NCBI RefSeq assembly: GCF_011602365.1
Contig: NZ_JAAONZ010000006.1
Coordinates: forward strand, 62,001-126,000
Direction of reading: 5' to 3'
DNA length: 64,000 nucleotides
Origin: Pseudomaricurvus hydrocarbonicus
Lineage (GTDB): Bacteria; Pseudomonadota; Gammaproteobacteria; Pseudomonadales; Cellvibrionaceae
Shown piece by piece: positions 20,631-29,665 of this stretch (the first letter of the stretch is position 1; each line of letters opens with the position of its first letter). The notes beneath the pieces were generated by a model. That model was not told the DNA's origin. It worked only from the letters and a program-made list of their open reading frames with translations, and did not search any database. A program made the position numbers and the translations under genes.

Positions 20631-20752
20631 ATCTGTACCTCTCTCGCGGTTGCATATTATTTAAGGGGGTTAGTTATTGTTATGCCTGTTTGTTATTGTT
20701 TATTCGCTCCGGGTGTCAGGATTTTCACCCGATGCCCTGGTTAACCTCGTGT

Positions 20753-21949
20753 TTATCGGGTTACGCCAGCGGCGGCCAATTCCTGCTGCTGTTGCTCGGT
20801 CAATCCCAGTATCTCACCCAGCACATAGTCATTGTGTTGCCCCAGTGCCGGAGCATCATCGACCACCGACGCCATACGGGACATCTTCCACGAAGGCCCT
20901 AAAATCGAACGGGACTGCCCGTGCTGATCACTGACTTGCTGATAAAACCTCCTGAGCCACAGCTGCTGGTTGGCAATCAGGTCCAGAGAACTCAGGCTCT
21001 TGCTGGCGGCCACGCCACACTGTTGTAATTGTTCGGCCAGGCTCTCGGCTTTTTGGGTTGAGGTCCAGGCGGACACACGCGCTTCGAGTTCATCTTCACG
21101 GGCTTTGCGATCGGCCAGACTCGCATACTCTGCCAGTTCGGGCGCCTGCATGGCGTTAACCAGCCTCTGCCAGGCGACATTGTCGGTCACGGCAATACTG
21201 ATCCACTCGCCGTCCTGACAAGGAAACACACCGTGAGGCGCCATTTCTGCATGGCGGTTGCCATCGCAGGCCGCCACCTTGCCATTGAGTGTAAAATCCA
21301 TCACCGCATCGCCAATCATACTGGTCATGGATTCCACCGCGGACACATCGATAAACTGCCCTTCGCCCGTGCGACGACGGTGCAACAGTGCCACTGTGGT
21401 GGCAAACGCCGCGGTGGTGCCAAAGGTGGAATCGGCGTAACGTATGTTCATCCCGGTCGGAGCTTCGCCCTCGTAACCCACCAGACTGCTCAAGCCACCC
21501 AGTGCCGCAAAGCACGGGGCATAACCGGTTTGGTAACTGAGCGGGCCTTCGCTGCCGTACATGCCCATGGACACATACACGATGTCAGGGTTTACCGCTT
21601 TCACCTGCTCATAGCCTAAGCCTAAGCGAGTGACCGCTCCGGGCCGCAGGTTTTCCACCACCACATCGGCTTCGGCCAGCAAGTCGAGCAGCAATTTGAT
21701 GCCCGCCTCGGTTTTCATATCAATCTGTACGCTCAGCTTTTGTGGATTGACCGCTTTAAAGCCCGGCGCATTATTGATGTCATCCACGCCGTAAACCCGC
21801 GTCACATCCAGCGAACCCAGACTCTCCACCCGGATCACTTCGGCGCCGAGAAACGCCAGTTGTTTACCGGTGTAGGGGCCCGCCCAGACTTTGGTCAACT
21901 CAACCACCCGCACCCCTTCTAACGGTCCGCCGCGCTTCATCGTACTCAT
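20753..21949 (-). CDS. Class III CoA-transferase (CaiB/BaiF family), catalytic subunit candidate
   Basis: A 398-residue CoA-transferase. The N-terminal GVRVVELTKVWAGPYTGKQLAFLGAEVIRVE is the family's CoA-binding start. The nucleophilic aspartate is present (D173 in YADSTFG), followed by GEGQFIDVS. Its ATG overlaps the stop of the neighbouring CoA-transferase by one base. The pair looks like a heteromeric enzyme moving CoA onto a carboxylate, as BbsEF does in toluene degradation. The substrate is probably the acid formed by the P450/SDR pathway; this is inference. Confidence 0.9.
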   Translation of the reverse strand: MSTMKRGGPLEGVRVVELTKVWAGPYTGKQLAFLGAEVIRVESLGSLDVTRVYGVDDINNAPGFKAVNPQKLSVQIDMKTEAGIKLLLDLLAEADVVVENLRPGAVTRLGLGYEQVKAVNPDIVYVSMGMYGSEGPLSYQTGYAPCFAALGGLSSLVGYEGEAPTGMNIRYADSTFGTTAAFATTVALLHRRRTGEGQFIDVSAVESMTSMIGDAVMDFTLNGKVAACDGNRHAEMAPHGVFPCQDGEWISIAVTDNVAWQRLVNAMQAPELAEYASLADRKAREDELEARVSAWTSTQKAESLAEQLQQCGVAASKSLSSLDLIANQQLWLRRFYQQVSDQHGQSRSILGPSWKMSRMASVVDDAPALGQHNDYVLGEILGLTEQQQQELAAAGVTR

Positions 21950-23178
21950 CAGGTATTCCTCTCCGCGGTGGATCCGTTGGCCAGTATTTCAGCGTTAAGC
22001 TCTCCCAACACGACGTTATGCTCACCCAACAAAGGCGCTGGTGATTTCAGTGTTGCCGGTGTTTTACTGAGTTTGTAAGGCACCGTGGGGTAATCAACGG
22101 CGCCCAGCACAGGGTGATGCAGTTCGGTAAAAAATTCGCGGTATTGGTATTGTGGCGATGACAACAAGTCAGCGGGGTTATTCACCGGCACCAAAATCAG
22201 GCCCAGGGTTTGCGCGTCCTCGGCGACCTGGGCCTTGTGCTGGGTTTTCAGCCACTCACCCACATGCTGTCGGCATTCTGCCACCCGCTCTGGCGTACAG
22301 TCACGTTCCAGCCAATTGCCCGGGAAATCTTCCATCCAGGCTGGCGCTCCCAGCATTTTTGATAAGGCTTCCCAGTGCGCGGGTGCCGACATCCAGATAT
22401 ACACAAAGCCGTCGGCACAGGCGTAGATGTCCGCCGGGCCATGCAGGTCGTAAGCGGTGCGATCGTTGCTGACGTTCATGTCACCGGCAATCATCTGCCC
22501 CAACACATAGTCCGCACGCGAGGCCAGCACCGCTTGCGTGGAAATATCAATGAACTGACCCAGCTGCGACGTTTCACGTTCAAACAATACCGACACTGTG
22601 CACATGGCAGCTTCCAGTCCGGCTTCGTAACTGGCGAGAAACCGCCCCGCCCCTTTGAGCGGCGGGCGGCTGATCTGCGCAGCACTGGGCGTGTGAAAAC
22701 CCCAGCCACTGCTGTGAAACACATTAAGGTCTTCTGCGTGAAGTGGTTGCCCTGACTCAGGTTCAGATACAGACTCCGCGCCAAAGGGCGTTATGGAGCA
22801 CACCACCAAACGCGGAAACTTTGTTGCCAGGGTATCCGGGTCAAGCCCGATACTTTTTAATCCGTCTACCGGGCGATCCGTGATCACCACATCGACCCGT
22901 TGCAGCAACTGGGTTAACGTGGTCAGCCCCACGTCCGTGTGGACATCCCAAGCCACAGAGCGCTTGTTGGTATTAAGGTAGGCAAACAGTCCGCTGCGTT
23001 CCGGGTCTGCGCCTGCTGTCGCCAACGGCGCCATACGCCGGGTCGGACTGCCGTTCACCGGGTCTTCCAGTTTGATAACTTGCGCACCAAAATCCGCCAA
23101 CAGCTTACCGCAGTATTCTCCGCTCACGCTGTTGGTCAGTTCGAGGATTTTCGTTGCTGTTAATGCAGTCACGTTCAA
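21949..23178 (-). CDS. Class III CoA-transferase homologue, probably non-catalytic partner
   Basis: A 409-residue CaiB/BaiF-family protein, with ILELTNSVSGEYCGKLLADFGAQVIKLE at the start and LGQFIDIS further on. At the position of the catalytic aspartate the sequence reads FLASYEAG, with serine (S183) instead of aspartate, when aligned ungapped with the next gene. It overlaps that gene by one base, so the two are translationally coupled. This fits a heterodimer in which only one chain carries the nucleophile. It is preceded by the atypical crotonase gene 117 bp upstream. Confidence 0.85.
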   Translation of the reverse strand: MNVTALTATKILELTNSVSGEYCGKLLADFGAQVIKLEDPVNGSPTRRMAPLATAGADPERSGLFAYLNTNKRSVAWDVHTDVGLTTLTQLLQRVDVVITDRPVDGLKSIGLDPDTLATKFPRLVVCSITPFGAESVSEPESGQPLHAEDLNVFHSSGWGFHTPSAAQISRPPLKGAGRFLASYEAGLEAAMCTVSVLFERETSQLGQFIDISTQAVLASRADYVLGQMIAGDMNVSNDRTAYDLHGPADIYACADGFVYIWMSAPAHWEALSKMLGAPAWMEDFPGNWLERDCTPERVAECRQHVGEWLKTQHKAQVAEDAQTLGLILVPVNNPADLLSSPQYQYREFFTELHHPVLGAVDYPTVPYKLSKTPATLKSPAPLLGEHNVVLGELNAEILANGSTAERNT

Positions 23179-23295
23179 CGTTTCCTAATCACTATCAATA
23201 CGCTTGCGATTCACGCTCAAGCGTTATGTCTGTTTATCATTGCCGCTCATCACACGTGTGGGTAACACACGTTCACCGATCACGGCTGCTTGCGG

Positions 23296-24267
23296 TTAAG
23301 GCTTCTTGCGGTTAGAGCCCTGCAAACGCCACTCGGGGGGGTATTCCATGTCCATATCCTTGACCACGTTGTTAACCCCCTTTTCAAACGTCTCTGCGCC
23401 AAAGGCCACATCCGTCGATCGGTCATTTTTCACCACCGGCAACAGGCCTTCCACCAGTCCGGTGAGCATGCTGCCCATGTATTCGCCGCGATGCTGCTTG
23501 TAAAGTTCAATGAAGGTTTTCTGGATCTGCACCACATCGGTGGGGCGGGTACGGGCACAGCCCATGGCGTATTTTTTGGTTTCTTCTTCCAATTGCTCCA
23601 AAGGCACCACGCTGTTGATGAAATTGCACTTATCCATTTCCTCGGCGGTGAAAGGCCGGCCGGTAAACAGCATTTCGGAAAACTTGCGCAGACCGATGGT
23701 TTCAATCCAGGTCCACAGCCGCGGTCCCCAGCCGACGTAACGGAAGGATGGATGACCAAACAAGGTGTCATCGCTGCTGACTACGAGATCCGCATCGGCC
23801 GCCTGGTAAAAATGCCAGCCGTAGCAGTAGCCTTTGGTTTCCACGATGCTGACTTTTTTGAATTCCTGCAGTGGGCGATTGCCCGCCGCCGCCTTGGCGT
23901 AGTGGTCGGTCATGCCGTGCAGAAAGCGGAAGGAATCCCTCGGAGGGTATTTGACGTCAGGATCATCTATACCGAACTCGTGCAACAGGGAGATGTCTTC
24001 GCCGTCACCTTTGTAGAAATCCGCCTGTTCCGGCAGATCACCACCAGTGCCGAAATGCTTGCCCTCGCCGCGAATCACCAGCACCTTCACCTCGTCGTCG
24101 ATGTTGGCCTTGAACACCAGTTCGGCATAGTACTGGCGCATGCCGGCGGTGGTGGCGTTGAGACTGTCCACCCGGTCAAAGGTGATGGTGGCAATGCGGT
24201 TGGCAACGTCTTTTTCGTAGCGAATCCACTGCTTGGCTTCGGTTCTCATTTCTTCGAGCGTTTTCAC
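23296..24267 (-). CDS. Crotonase-superfamily protein lacking both catalytic glutamates
   Basis: A 323-residue enoyl-CoA hydratase/isomerase-fold protein. The oxyanion-hole region HFGTGGDL and the second glycine segment (KGYCYGWHFYQAADADLV) are recognisable. Where hydratases have the two catalytic Glu, this protein has His (GWHF) and Ser (GHPSF). It is also longer than the usual 260 residues at both ends. It is therefore unlikely to be a normal hydratase; a CoA-ester hydrolase, ring-opening or isomerase function is possible. It heads the CoA-transferase operon and has a 16-bp repeat array directly upstream. Confidence 0.82.
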   Translation of the reverse strand: MKTLEEMRTEAKQWIRYEKDVANRIATITFDRVDSLNATTAGMRQYYAELVFKANIDDEVKVLVIRGEGKHFGTGGDLPEQADFYKGDGEDISLLHEFGIDDPDVKYPPRDSFRFLHGMTDHYAKAAAGNRPLQEFKKVSIVETKGYCYGWHFYQAADADLVVSSDDTLFGHPSFRYVGWGPRLWTWIETIGLRKFSEMLFTGRPFTAEEMDKCNFINSVVPLEQLEEETKKYAMGCARTRPTDVVQIQKTFIELYKQHRGEYMGSMLTGLVEGLLPVVKNDRSTDVAFGAETFEKGVNNVVKDMDMEYPPEWRLQGSNRKKP

Positions 24268-24278
24268 GTTGTTCTCCT

Positions 24279-24374
24279 GTTCGCTGTAATTCAGTTTTGC
24301 TGTAGTTCGGTTTTGCTGTAGTTCGGTTTTGCTGTAGTTCGGTTTCGCTGTAGCTCGGTTTCGCTATAGTTCAG
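24279..24374. repeat. Six 16-bp tandem repeats upstream of the crotonase gene
   Basis: Units start at 24279, 24295, 24311, 24327, 24343 and 24359. The three central ones are identical (TTTTGCTGTAGTTCGG) and the outer ones differ at one to four positions; more diverged copies continue to about 24440. The array begins 12 bp upstream of the crotonase ATG, so it occupies the leader and promoter region of that operon. Confidence 0.88.
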
Positions 24375-24628
24375 CTTTTTATAGTCCGGCTTATTTGTGG
24401 CCTGGCTTATTAACCGTTCGTTTTTATAATTCGGCTTATTCGTCACTGCACAGACCCAATAGCGCTTTATTCTCTGTTACTGCGACGGGATAGATCCTTC
24501 AAGCTAAGACAACAATGTTGTACACTTGCCAAACAACTTTAGCCACACATAATAACGACAGTCCAGTGGCCTCGATTCACTGGGGCTGCCACCGGCATCC
24601 CCGGTACAGCAAGCGAGGTACTCCGATC

Positions 24629-25690
24629 ATGGGCGACAACCACTTTTTCACACTTGATGGCCCCCTGGATTCCATGCCCCTGGAACACCAGATGCGCTGT
24701 GCCAACCTCTCAGGTTTTGCCTACCTGACCGAACAGATCGGCAAGGACCCGCGGCAGATTCTGGAGCGCCACAACATCGATCCCTGGCTGGCCCGCGATC
24801 CCGACAACCACATTGAGTGCCAATCGCTGGTCAATCTGCTGGAGTACTGCAGCAGCTCCTTTAATGACCCCACCTTCGGGTTGCGGCTGGCCGAGTTACA
24901 ACAACCGGATGTGTTCGGTTGCATCACCGCCCTGTGTCGCTCATCGTCCCGGGTGCGACAGTCCATTCAGCGTTTTATCGAGTACATGCCGGTCGTGCAT
25001 TCCCCCACCATCCAGCTGGAGCTGGTGGAAGGAAACGATATTGCCGAACTCCGCTGGGGGGTCCGCAATAACCTGGGCATCAACGACCAGGCCAACTACC
25101 AGGCGGCGGTGCTGATCATGAAACTCCTGCGCCAGATCGGCGGACTCAGGTTCAAGCCCAGCTACATCAACCTCTCGGTGGACATCCGCTCCAAGGACAT
25201 CCCGATACTGGAGAAAAGCCTCGGCTGCCACTTCAACAAAAACCGCACCGATAACGCCATTGCCTTCCCCCGCGCCTTGCTGGAAAGACAAGTCCCCAGC
25301 GCCAACAACCTGCTCTCCAGCCTGCTCGGTGGCTATCTCGACCAGGTCAAAAAAGCCTCTCGCAAATCCAACCCTGAGCGGGTTCAGGATTACGTGCGCG
25401 GTGCCCTGCAATCCCACAACTGTTCAGTTGAACGCTGCGCCAGAAAACTGGGCATGTCCGTGCGTACCTTACAAAGCCAGCTGTCCGATGCCGGCCTGAA
25501 ATTCTCTGACATTGTGCAGGACCAGCGGGTTGAGCTGGCCAAGTCTTATCTCACCCAGGAGCACCTGACCCTGGACGACGTGGCCGCCAAACTCGGTTAC
25601 GCCGAGCAGTGCAGCTTTGGCCGTGCCTTCAAGCGCTGGACCGGTCAGACACCCAAGCATTACCGACTGAGCAACAACCAAGAGGCCTGA
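24629..25690 (+). CDS. AraC-family regulator (OruR/ArgR-like arrangement)
   Basis: A 353-residue regulator. The N-terminal domain of about 200 residues is of the 'arabinose-binding-like' type found in OruR and related proteins. The C-terminal double helix-turn-helix follows (VERCARKLGMSVRTLQSQLSD, then LDDVAAKLGYAEQCSFGRAFK, with WTGQTPKHYR). The ATG at 24629 is chosen over an upstream one at 24515 because GAGG lies about 10 bp before it and the longer N-terminus is not family-like. It is divergent from the crotonase-CoA-transferase operon and convergent with hyuA. Confidence 0.88.
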   Translation: MGDNHFFTLDGPLDSMPLEHQMRCANLSGFAYLTEQIGKDPRQILERHNIDPWLARDPDNHIECQSLVNLLEYCSSSFNDPTFGLRLAELQQPDVFGCITALCRSSSRVRQSIQRFIEYMPVVHSPTIQLELVEGNDIAELRWGVRNNLGINDQANYQAAVLIMKLLRQIGGLRFKPSYINLSVDIRSKDIPILEKSLGCHFNKNRTDNAIAFPRALLERQVPSANNLLSSLLGGYLDQVKKASRKSNPERVQDYVRGALQSHNCSVERCARKLGMSVRTLQSQLSDAGLKFSDIVQDQRVELAKSYLTQEHLTLDDVAAKLGYAEQCSFGRAFKRWTGQTPKHYRLSNNQEA

Positions 25691-25730
25691 CCTCAGCGGC
25701 CTGACAGAGACGCCTCACAATCGAGGTATC

Positions 25731-27821
25731 TCACAACCGAAACATTTCATAGTCACCCGCGTCGTCAACGCGAGCCGTCCACCCGGGGTACACAACAATG
25801 GTGGTAAAGGTTTCCGCAATGATCGCCGGGCCGGTGACCACACAGCCCGGTACCAGATCGCTGCCCCGGAACACCGGGGTTGGCTGAAAGCCTTCGCCCA
25901 AATTGGCGCGACGGGTTTTCGGCGGTGTGGCTGTCACCGCCGTGGCGTTAAAGCCTTGCGAGACGATGGGTGCAGGGGTATCCACCGTGGTCTTCAAGCG
26001 CACGCCGATGATTTCCGGCAACTCCCCTTCCCGCACATGACCGAATTCCTGCATGTGTCGCTCGTTAAAGGCCGCCAGGGCTTTGGCCCCGAGGCTGTCA
26101 TCGACAAAAGACAGGTCATCCAGCCCCGGCGCACTGTGCATATCGAAGGTCAAGGCCCAGTTTTGGCCGCGGTAGCGCATGTTTACCTGATAGTTGGCGC
26201 TCACCTTATCCAGCGAAAAATTGGCGTCAGCAAAGTATTTCGCTGCGCGCTCACCCAATTCCTGCCAAAGGGTTTTCAGCTTGTCCAGGTCCGGCGCTTG
26301 CGCTGAACAGGTAAAGGAGCGCTCTTCGTCGATGCTGGGCTTGGCCACCAGTGTGCCCAGCGCCGAGAAAGTCGGCGAGGCTTTCGGCACCAGCACTTTG
26401 CGAATGCCCAAGGCATCGGCGTGAACCGCGGCAAACGCCGGTCCGTTGCCGCCGTAGGCCAGCATCACCATGTCTTTCGGGTCGATGCCCTTGCCCGCAG
26501 TCGTGCGCCGCACCGCCTGAATCATATTGGCATTCACCAAACGCCAGCAGTCAAAGGCGGCGTCCTCCGGACCGTAGTCCACACCCACGACAGCATCCAT
26601 GTCATTGGCGATGGCCTGAAATGCCTCGCTAACGCCTTCCGCACTCAGCGAAAAACTGCCGCCGGCAAATTCGGCATCCACCGACAGCATGCCCAGCATC
26701 AACAGGGCATCGGTCACCGTCGGTTGCGTCCCGCCCTTACCGTAGCAGATCGGGCCCGGTTCAGACCCGGCCGAGGCGGGCCCCACCTGAACCTCTCCGT
26801 TTTTCACATGACAGATAGAGCCGCCACCGGCACCCAGGGTTTCCACCTGCACCATGGGCACGCCCACCAGATTGCGGTGATGCATGTTCCAACCGGCCAC
26901 CGCCGGCGCAGCGCCATTGAGCACCAGAGACATGTCGTAAGAGGTTCCACCCATATCCACACACAACAGGTGCTCGAAACCCTTGGCGCCTCCCACATGC
27001 GCAGAACCGATCACGCCACCGGCCGGGCCAGAGGCCAGCACCCGGATCGGTGACCCTTCGATGTATTCTTTGGTCATCACGCCGCCGCTGGCCTGCATCA
27101 CCATCAACTGGTGGCGATAACCGCCCTCCTGCAAACGCGACACCAGTTTTTCCAGATAGTCGGTGACCCGTGGTGCCACATAGGCGTTGACCACCGTGGT
27201 GCTGGTGCGATCGTATTCTGGCGAGCGCGGCAACACCTGATGGGACAGAGACACCGGCACACCGGGCAGCTCTTCGGCCAGGATTTCCGCCACACGCAAT
27301 TCGTGGACGGGACTCACAAAAGAAAACAACAGCGACACCGCCACAGACTCAACGTTCTGCTTTTTCAGGCGACGACAGGCTTCCCGTACCGCGTCTTCGT
27401 TGAGGGCTTTGTGCACCGAACCGTCAAACAGCACCCGCTCAGGAACGGTCAAACGACGACGGCGCGGCGTGATTGGCTTGGGCGGTTCCAGACGCACATC
27501 CCAGATGTCTTCTTTAAACCCCCGGCGGTATTCCACTTCATCGCGAAAACCTTCGGTGGTGATCAGACCGGTGACGGCGCCGTTCATTTCAATCAGGGTG
27601 TTGTCCGCCACGGTGGTGCCGTGAACAATGGCGTCACACTGACCGAGAAAATCGCTTAACGTCAGGCCTTCTTTCTCGGCCAGGGTCTGCAGTCCGTTCA
27701 TCACGCCCAGCGAACGATCCGCCGGCGTACTCAAATTTTTATGCAGGATCACCTGCTCGCCTTTCAATAAGGCAAAATCGGTGAAGGTGCCACCAATATC
27801 AATGCCTACTCGATAACTCAT
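25731..27821 (-). CDS. Hydantoinase/oxoprolinase family subunit A (HyuA)
   Basis: A 696-residue ASKHA-type ATPase subunit. The N-terminal phosphate-binding motif GIDIGGTFTDFALL and a second one (CVDMGGTSYDMSLVL, near residue 295) are typical of HyuA, acetone carboxylase and acetophenone carboxylase beta-type chains. It overlaps hyuB by 4 bp. Members couple ATP hydrolysis to opening of hydantoin or oxoproline rings, or to carboxylation of ketones. This family is unrelated to the metal-dependent hydantoinase at 5.2 kb. The substrate cannot be told from sequence. Confidence 0.9.
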   Translation of the reverse strand: MSYRVGIDIGGTFTDFALLKGEQVILHKNLSTPADRSLGVMNGLQTLAEKEGLTLSDFLGQCDAIVHGTTVADNTLIEMNGAVTGLITTEGFRDEVEYRRGFKEDIWDVRLEPPKPITPRRRRLTVPERVLFDGSVHKALNEDAVREACRRLKKQNVESVAVSLLFSFVSPVHELRVAEILAEELPGVPVSLSHQVLPRSPEYDRTSTTVVNAYVAPRVTDYLEKLVSRLQEGGYRHQLMVMQASGGVMTKEYIEGSPIRVLASGPAGGVIGSAHVGGAKGFEHLLCVDMGGTSYDMSLVLNGAAPAVAGWNMHHRNLVGVPMVQVETLGAGGGSICHVKNGEVQVGPASAGSEPGPICYGKGGTQPTVTDALLMLGMLSVDAEFAGGSFSLSAEGVSEAFQAIANDMDAVVGVDYGPEDAAFDCWRLVNANMIQAVRRTTAGKGIDPKDMVMLAYGGNGPAFAAVHADALGIRKVLVPKASPTFSALGTLVAKPSIDEERSFTCSAQAPDLDKLKTLWQELGERAAKYFADANFSLDKVSANYQVNMRYRGQNWALTFDMHSAPGLDDLSFVDDSLGAKALAAFNERHMQEFGHVREGELPEIIGVRLKTTVDTPAPIVSQGFNATAVTATPPKTRRANLGEGFQPTPVFRGSDLVPGCVVTGPAIIAETFTTIVVYPGWTARVDDAGDYEMFRL

Positions 27822-29665
27822 TGTCCTGCACCCCGAGCCGTCTCGGCTGATTTATGCTTTGTGATTGCGGCTTTCATGGCTTCTCTTAATTTTGTCGTGG
27901 CGACAAAATCCACCTCAAGGTCGTACTCTTCCAGTGTGCCCGTCAGCACCACGCCGTACTTATCGCGCGCGGCGCCGAGACTGACGTATTCGTCCAACAC
28001 ATCCTCTTTTACCGCTTCCGGATCGCGCAGACAGGCTGGTCCAAAGCCGGCACCACCCCCGTGTTGGTAAGCGATCACTGCGTTTGCAGGCAGCTGGGCA
28101 CTGACCGCCAGATCAATTTGGTATTCATTGGGCGTGCCCACTTCAAAGTGGTTGGTGTAGGAGCTGCCATCGTCTCCACCACACATGCCTCTGAGCGGAT
28201 GCGCCGCCGACACCATCCACGCCATGGCCGAGGTGGGCTCCAGTACCTGCTTCACATTGAGGCTGCCAGGCTGTCCACGCCACTGCCCGGCACCGCCGGC
28301 GTCGGTGGTCATTTCCCGACTGAGGTTGATGATCGGAAAACGGCTCTCGGCATCTTCGGCCTGGGATAGCAACAGATTACCCAGCGCCGCCGGGCAGGAG
28401 CCCCAGCCATCAATGCCTTGCACGGCGGAGACATCCATGGAACGAGCATCCACCCCCTGATCCATCCACATCCCGTGTTGATCAAACCCAATCACCGCGT
28501 TGGGCATACCGATTTTATAGACTTGCGGTGCCGCGCGGCCGGGTACCAACTCGGACAAAGCCACACACACCGCCTCGGTGATTTCACAGGCGGGGTGGAA
28601 GGAACCCAGGGCCGCCGGTTTATTCGGTGGCGGATGGGCAATGCAGTTTTCCGGGATGATGATGTCGACGGCGTTGAACAGGCCTTCGTTCTTGATGATC
28701 GCCGGATCCACCATGGCCGCCAGCTGGGTCATGATGTAGCCGCGGCTGTTGCCGAAGGTGTTCCAGACCCCCACCAGCTCCTGACGGTCGTCGGTGCCCG
28801 TGAGGTCTACGGTGAGCTGATCCCCTTTGATGTCGCAACTCAGGTGCACCTTGATGTCTTTGGTGCCCTGGGTGTCGTGATCGATAAACACCGTGGCCTC
28901 GTGGGTACCATCGGGCCAGTTGGCCACCTCTTCCCGGAAGCGGGCTTCGGTGTGCTCAATGTTGTAATTCACGGCCGCTTTCACCACGTCCGTGCCCCAC
29001 TTGCGAATGATCTCCTGCAACAGGCGCACGGACATTTGCACGCCACTGATCATGGCTGCCAAGTCGCCGGAAAAGGTCGCAAAGCGGTTGTTGCGCTCAA
29101 TCAGCTTGATGATGTCTTTGCGCTTTTCACCGCGATGCACCAGCTTCACACAGGGAATGGCCAGCCCTTCGGTAAAAATGTCGGTAGCTTCCAGCGTAAA
29201 GCCGCCGGGGTCCTTGCCGCCGGTGTCGCCCTGATGCGCCTGCAGCGCCTGAACCAATACCAGTTCGCCGTGATCGTCATACACCGGCGCATAGACGTTA
29301 TAGTCCGGCAGGTGACCACCGCCGTAATCGGGATCGTTACCGAGAAACACATCGCCCGGCCCCCAGTCATAATCGTCCAGGTTTTCCAGGCCGTAGCGCA
29401 CCGTCAACTGCGTGACAAAGGTCAGGTGCGGCGTGCCGATGGAGCCCAGAGCCAGGCGACCATTGGCATCAATGATACTGGCATTACGCTCGTTGGATTG
29501 ATTGATGATGGGCGAGGACGCTGCACGCCCAAGGTGAGTCGCGGCCTCAAAACACACAGTCTCAAGCGCCCCACGAATGATACTGGCGGTGACGGGGTCG
29601 ACCTCCGCCGCTGTGGGCAGGGGATCGCGTCTGGCAGCCAGTCTTTTGTTCAACTCAAACGACAT
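27818..29665 (-). CDS. Hydantoinase/oxoprolinase family subunit B (HyuB)
   Basis: A 615-residue partner of HyuA. Family blocks include DPVTASIIRGALETVCFEA at the start, FLGNDPDYGGGHLPDYN in the first third, and NTFGNSRGYIMTQLAAMVDPA further on, all in the order found in HyuB/acetone carboxylase alpha-type chains. It is first in the two-gene operon and overlaps hyuA with ATGA. It is divergent from the MarR-type regulator at 30.1 kb, which could control it. Confidence 0.9.
   Translation of the reverse strand: MSFELNKRLAARRDPLPTAAEVDPVTASIIRGALETVCFEAATHLGRAASSPIINQSNERNASIIDANGRLALGSIGTPHLTFVTQLTVRYGLENLDDYDWGPGDVFLGNDPDYGGGHLPDYNVYAPVYDDHGELVLVQALQAHQGDTGGKDPGGFTLEATDIFTEGLAIPCVKLVHRGEKRKDIIKLIERNNRFATFSGDLAAMISGVQMSVRLLQEIIRKWGTDVVKAAVNYNIEHTEARFREEVANWPDGTHEATVFIDHDTQGTKDIKVHLSCDIKGDQLTVDLTGTDDRQELVGVWNTFGNSRGYIMTQLAAMVDPAIIKNEGLFNAVDIIIPENCIAHPPPNKPAALGSFHPACEITEAVCVALSELVPGRAAPQVYKIGMPNAVIGFDQHGMWMDQGVDARSMDVSAVQGIDGWGSCPAALGNLLLSQAEDAESRFPIINLSREMTTDAGGAGQWRGQPGSLNVKQVLEPTSAMAWMVSAAHPLRGMCGGDDGSSYTNHFEVGTPNEYQIDLAVSAQLPANAVIAYQHGGGAGFGPACLRDPEAVKEDVLDEYVSLGAARDKYGVVLTGTLEEYDLEVDFVATTKLREAMKAAITKHKSAETARGAGQ

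Noticed and set aside
20753-23178. Loss of the CoA-transferase nucleophile judged from the VESM / TQAV segment after GQFID
   Set aside because: That segment is not where the catalytic Asp lies; the Asp belongs to the earlier YADS-type motif, which is intact in one of the two chains.
23290-24321. Long plus-strand frame (343 codons) opposite the crotonase gene
   Set aside because: Same reason: shadow of a recognisable gene.
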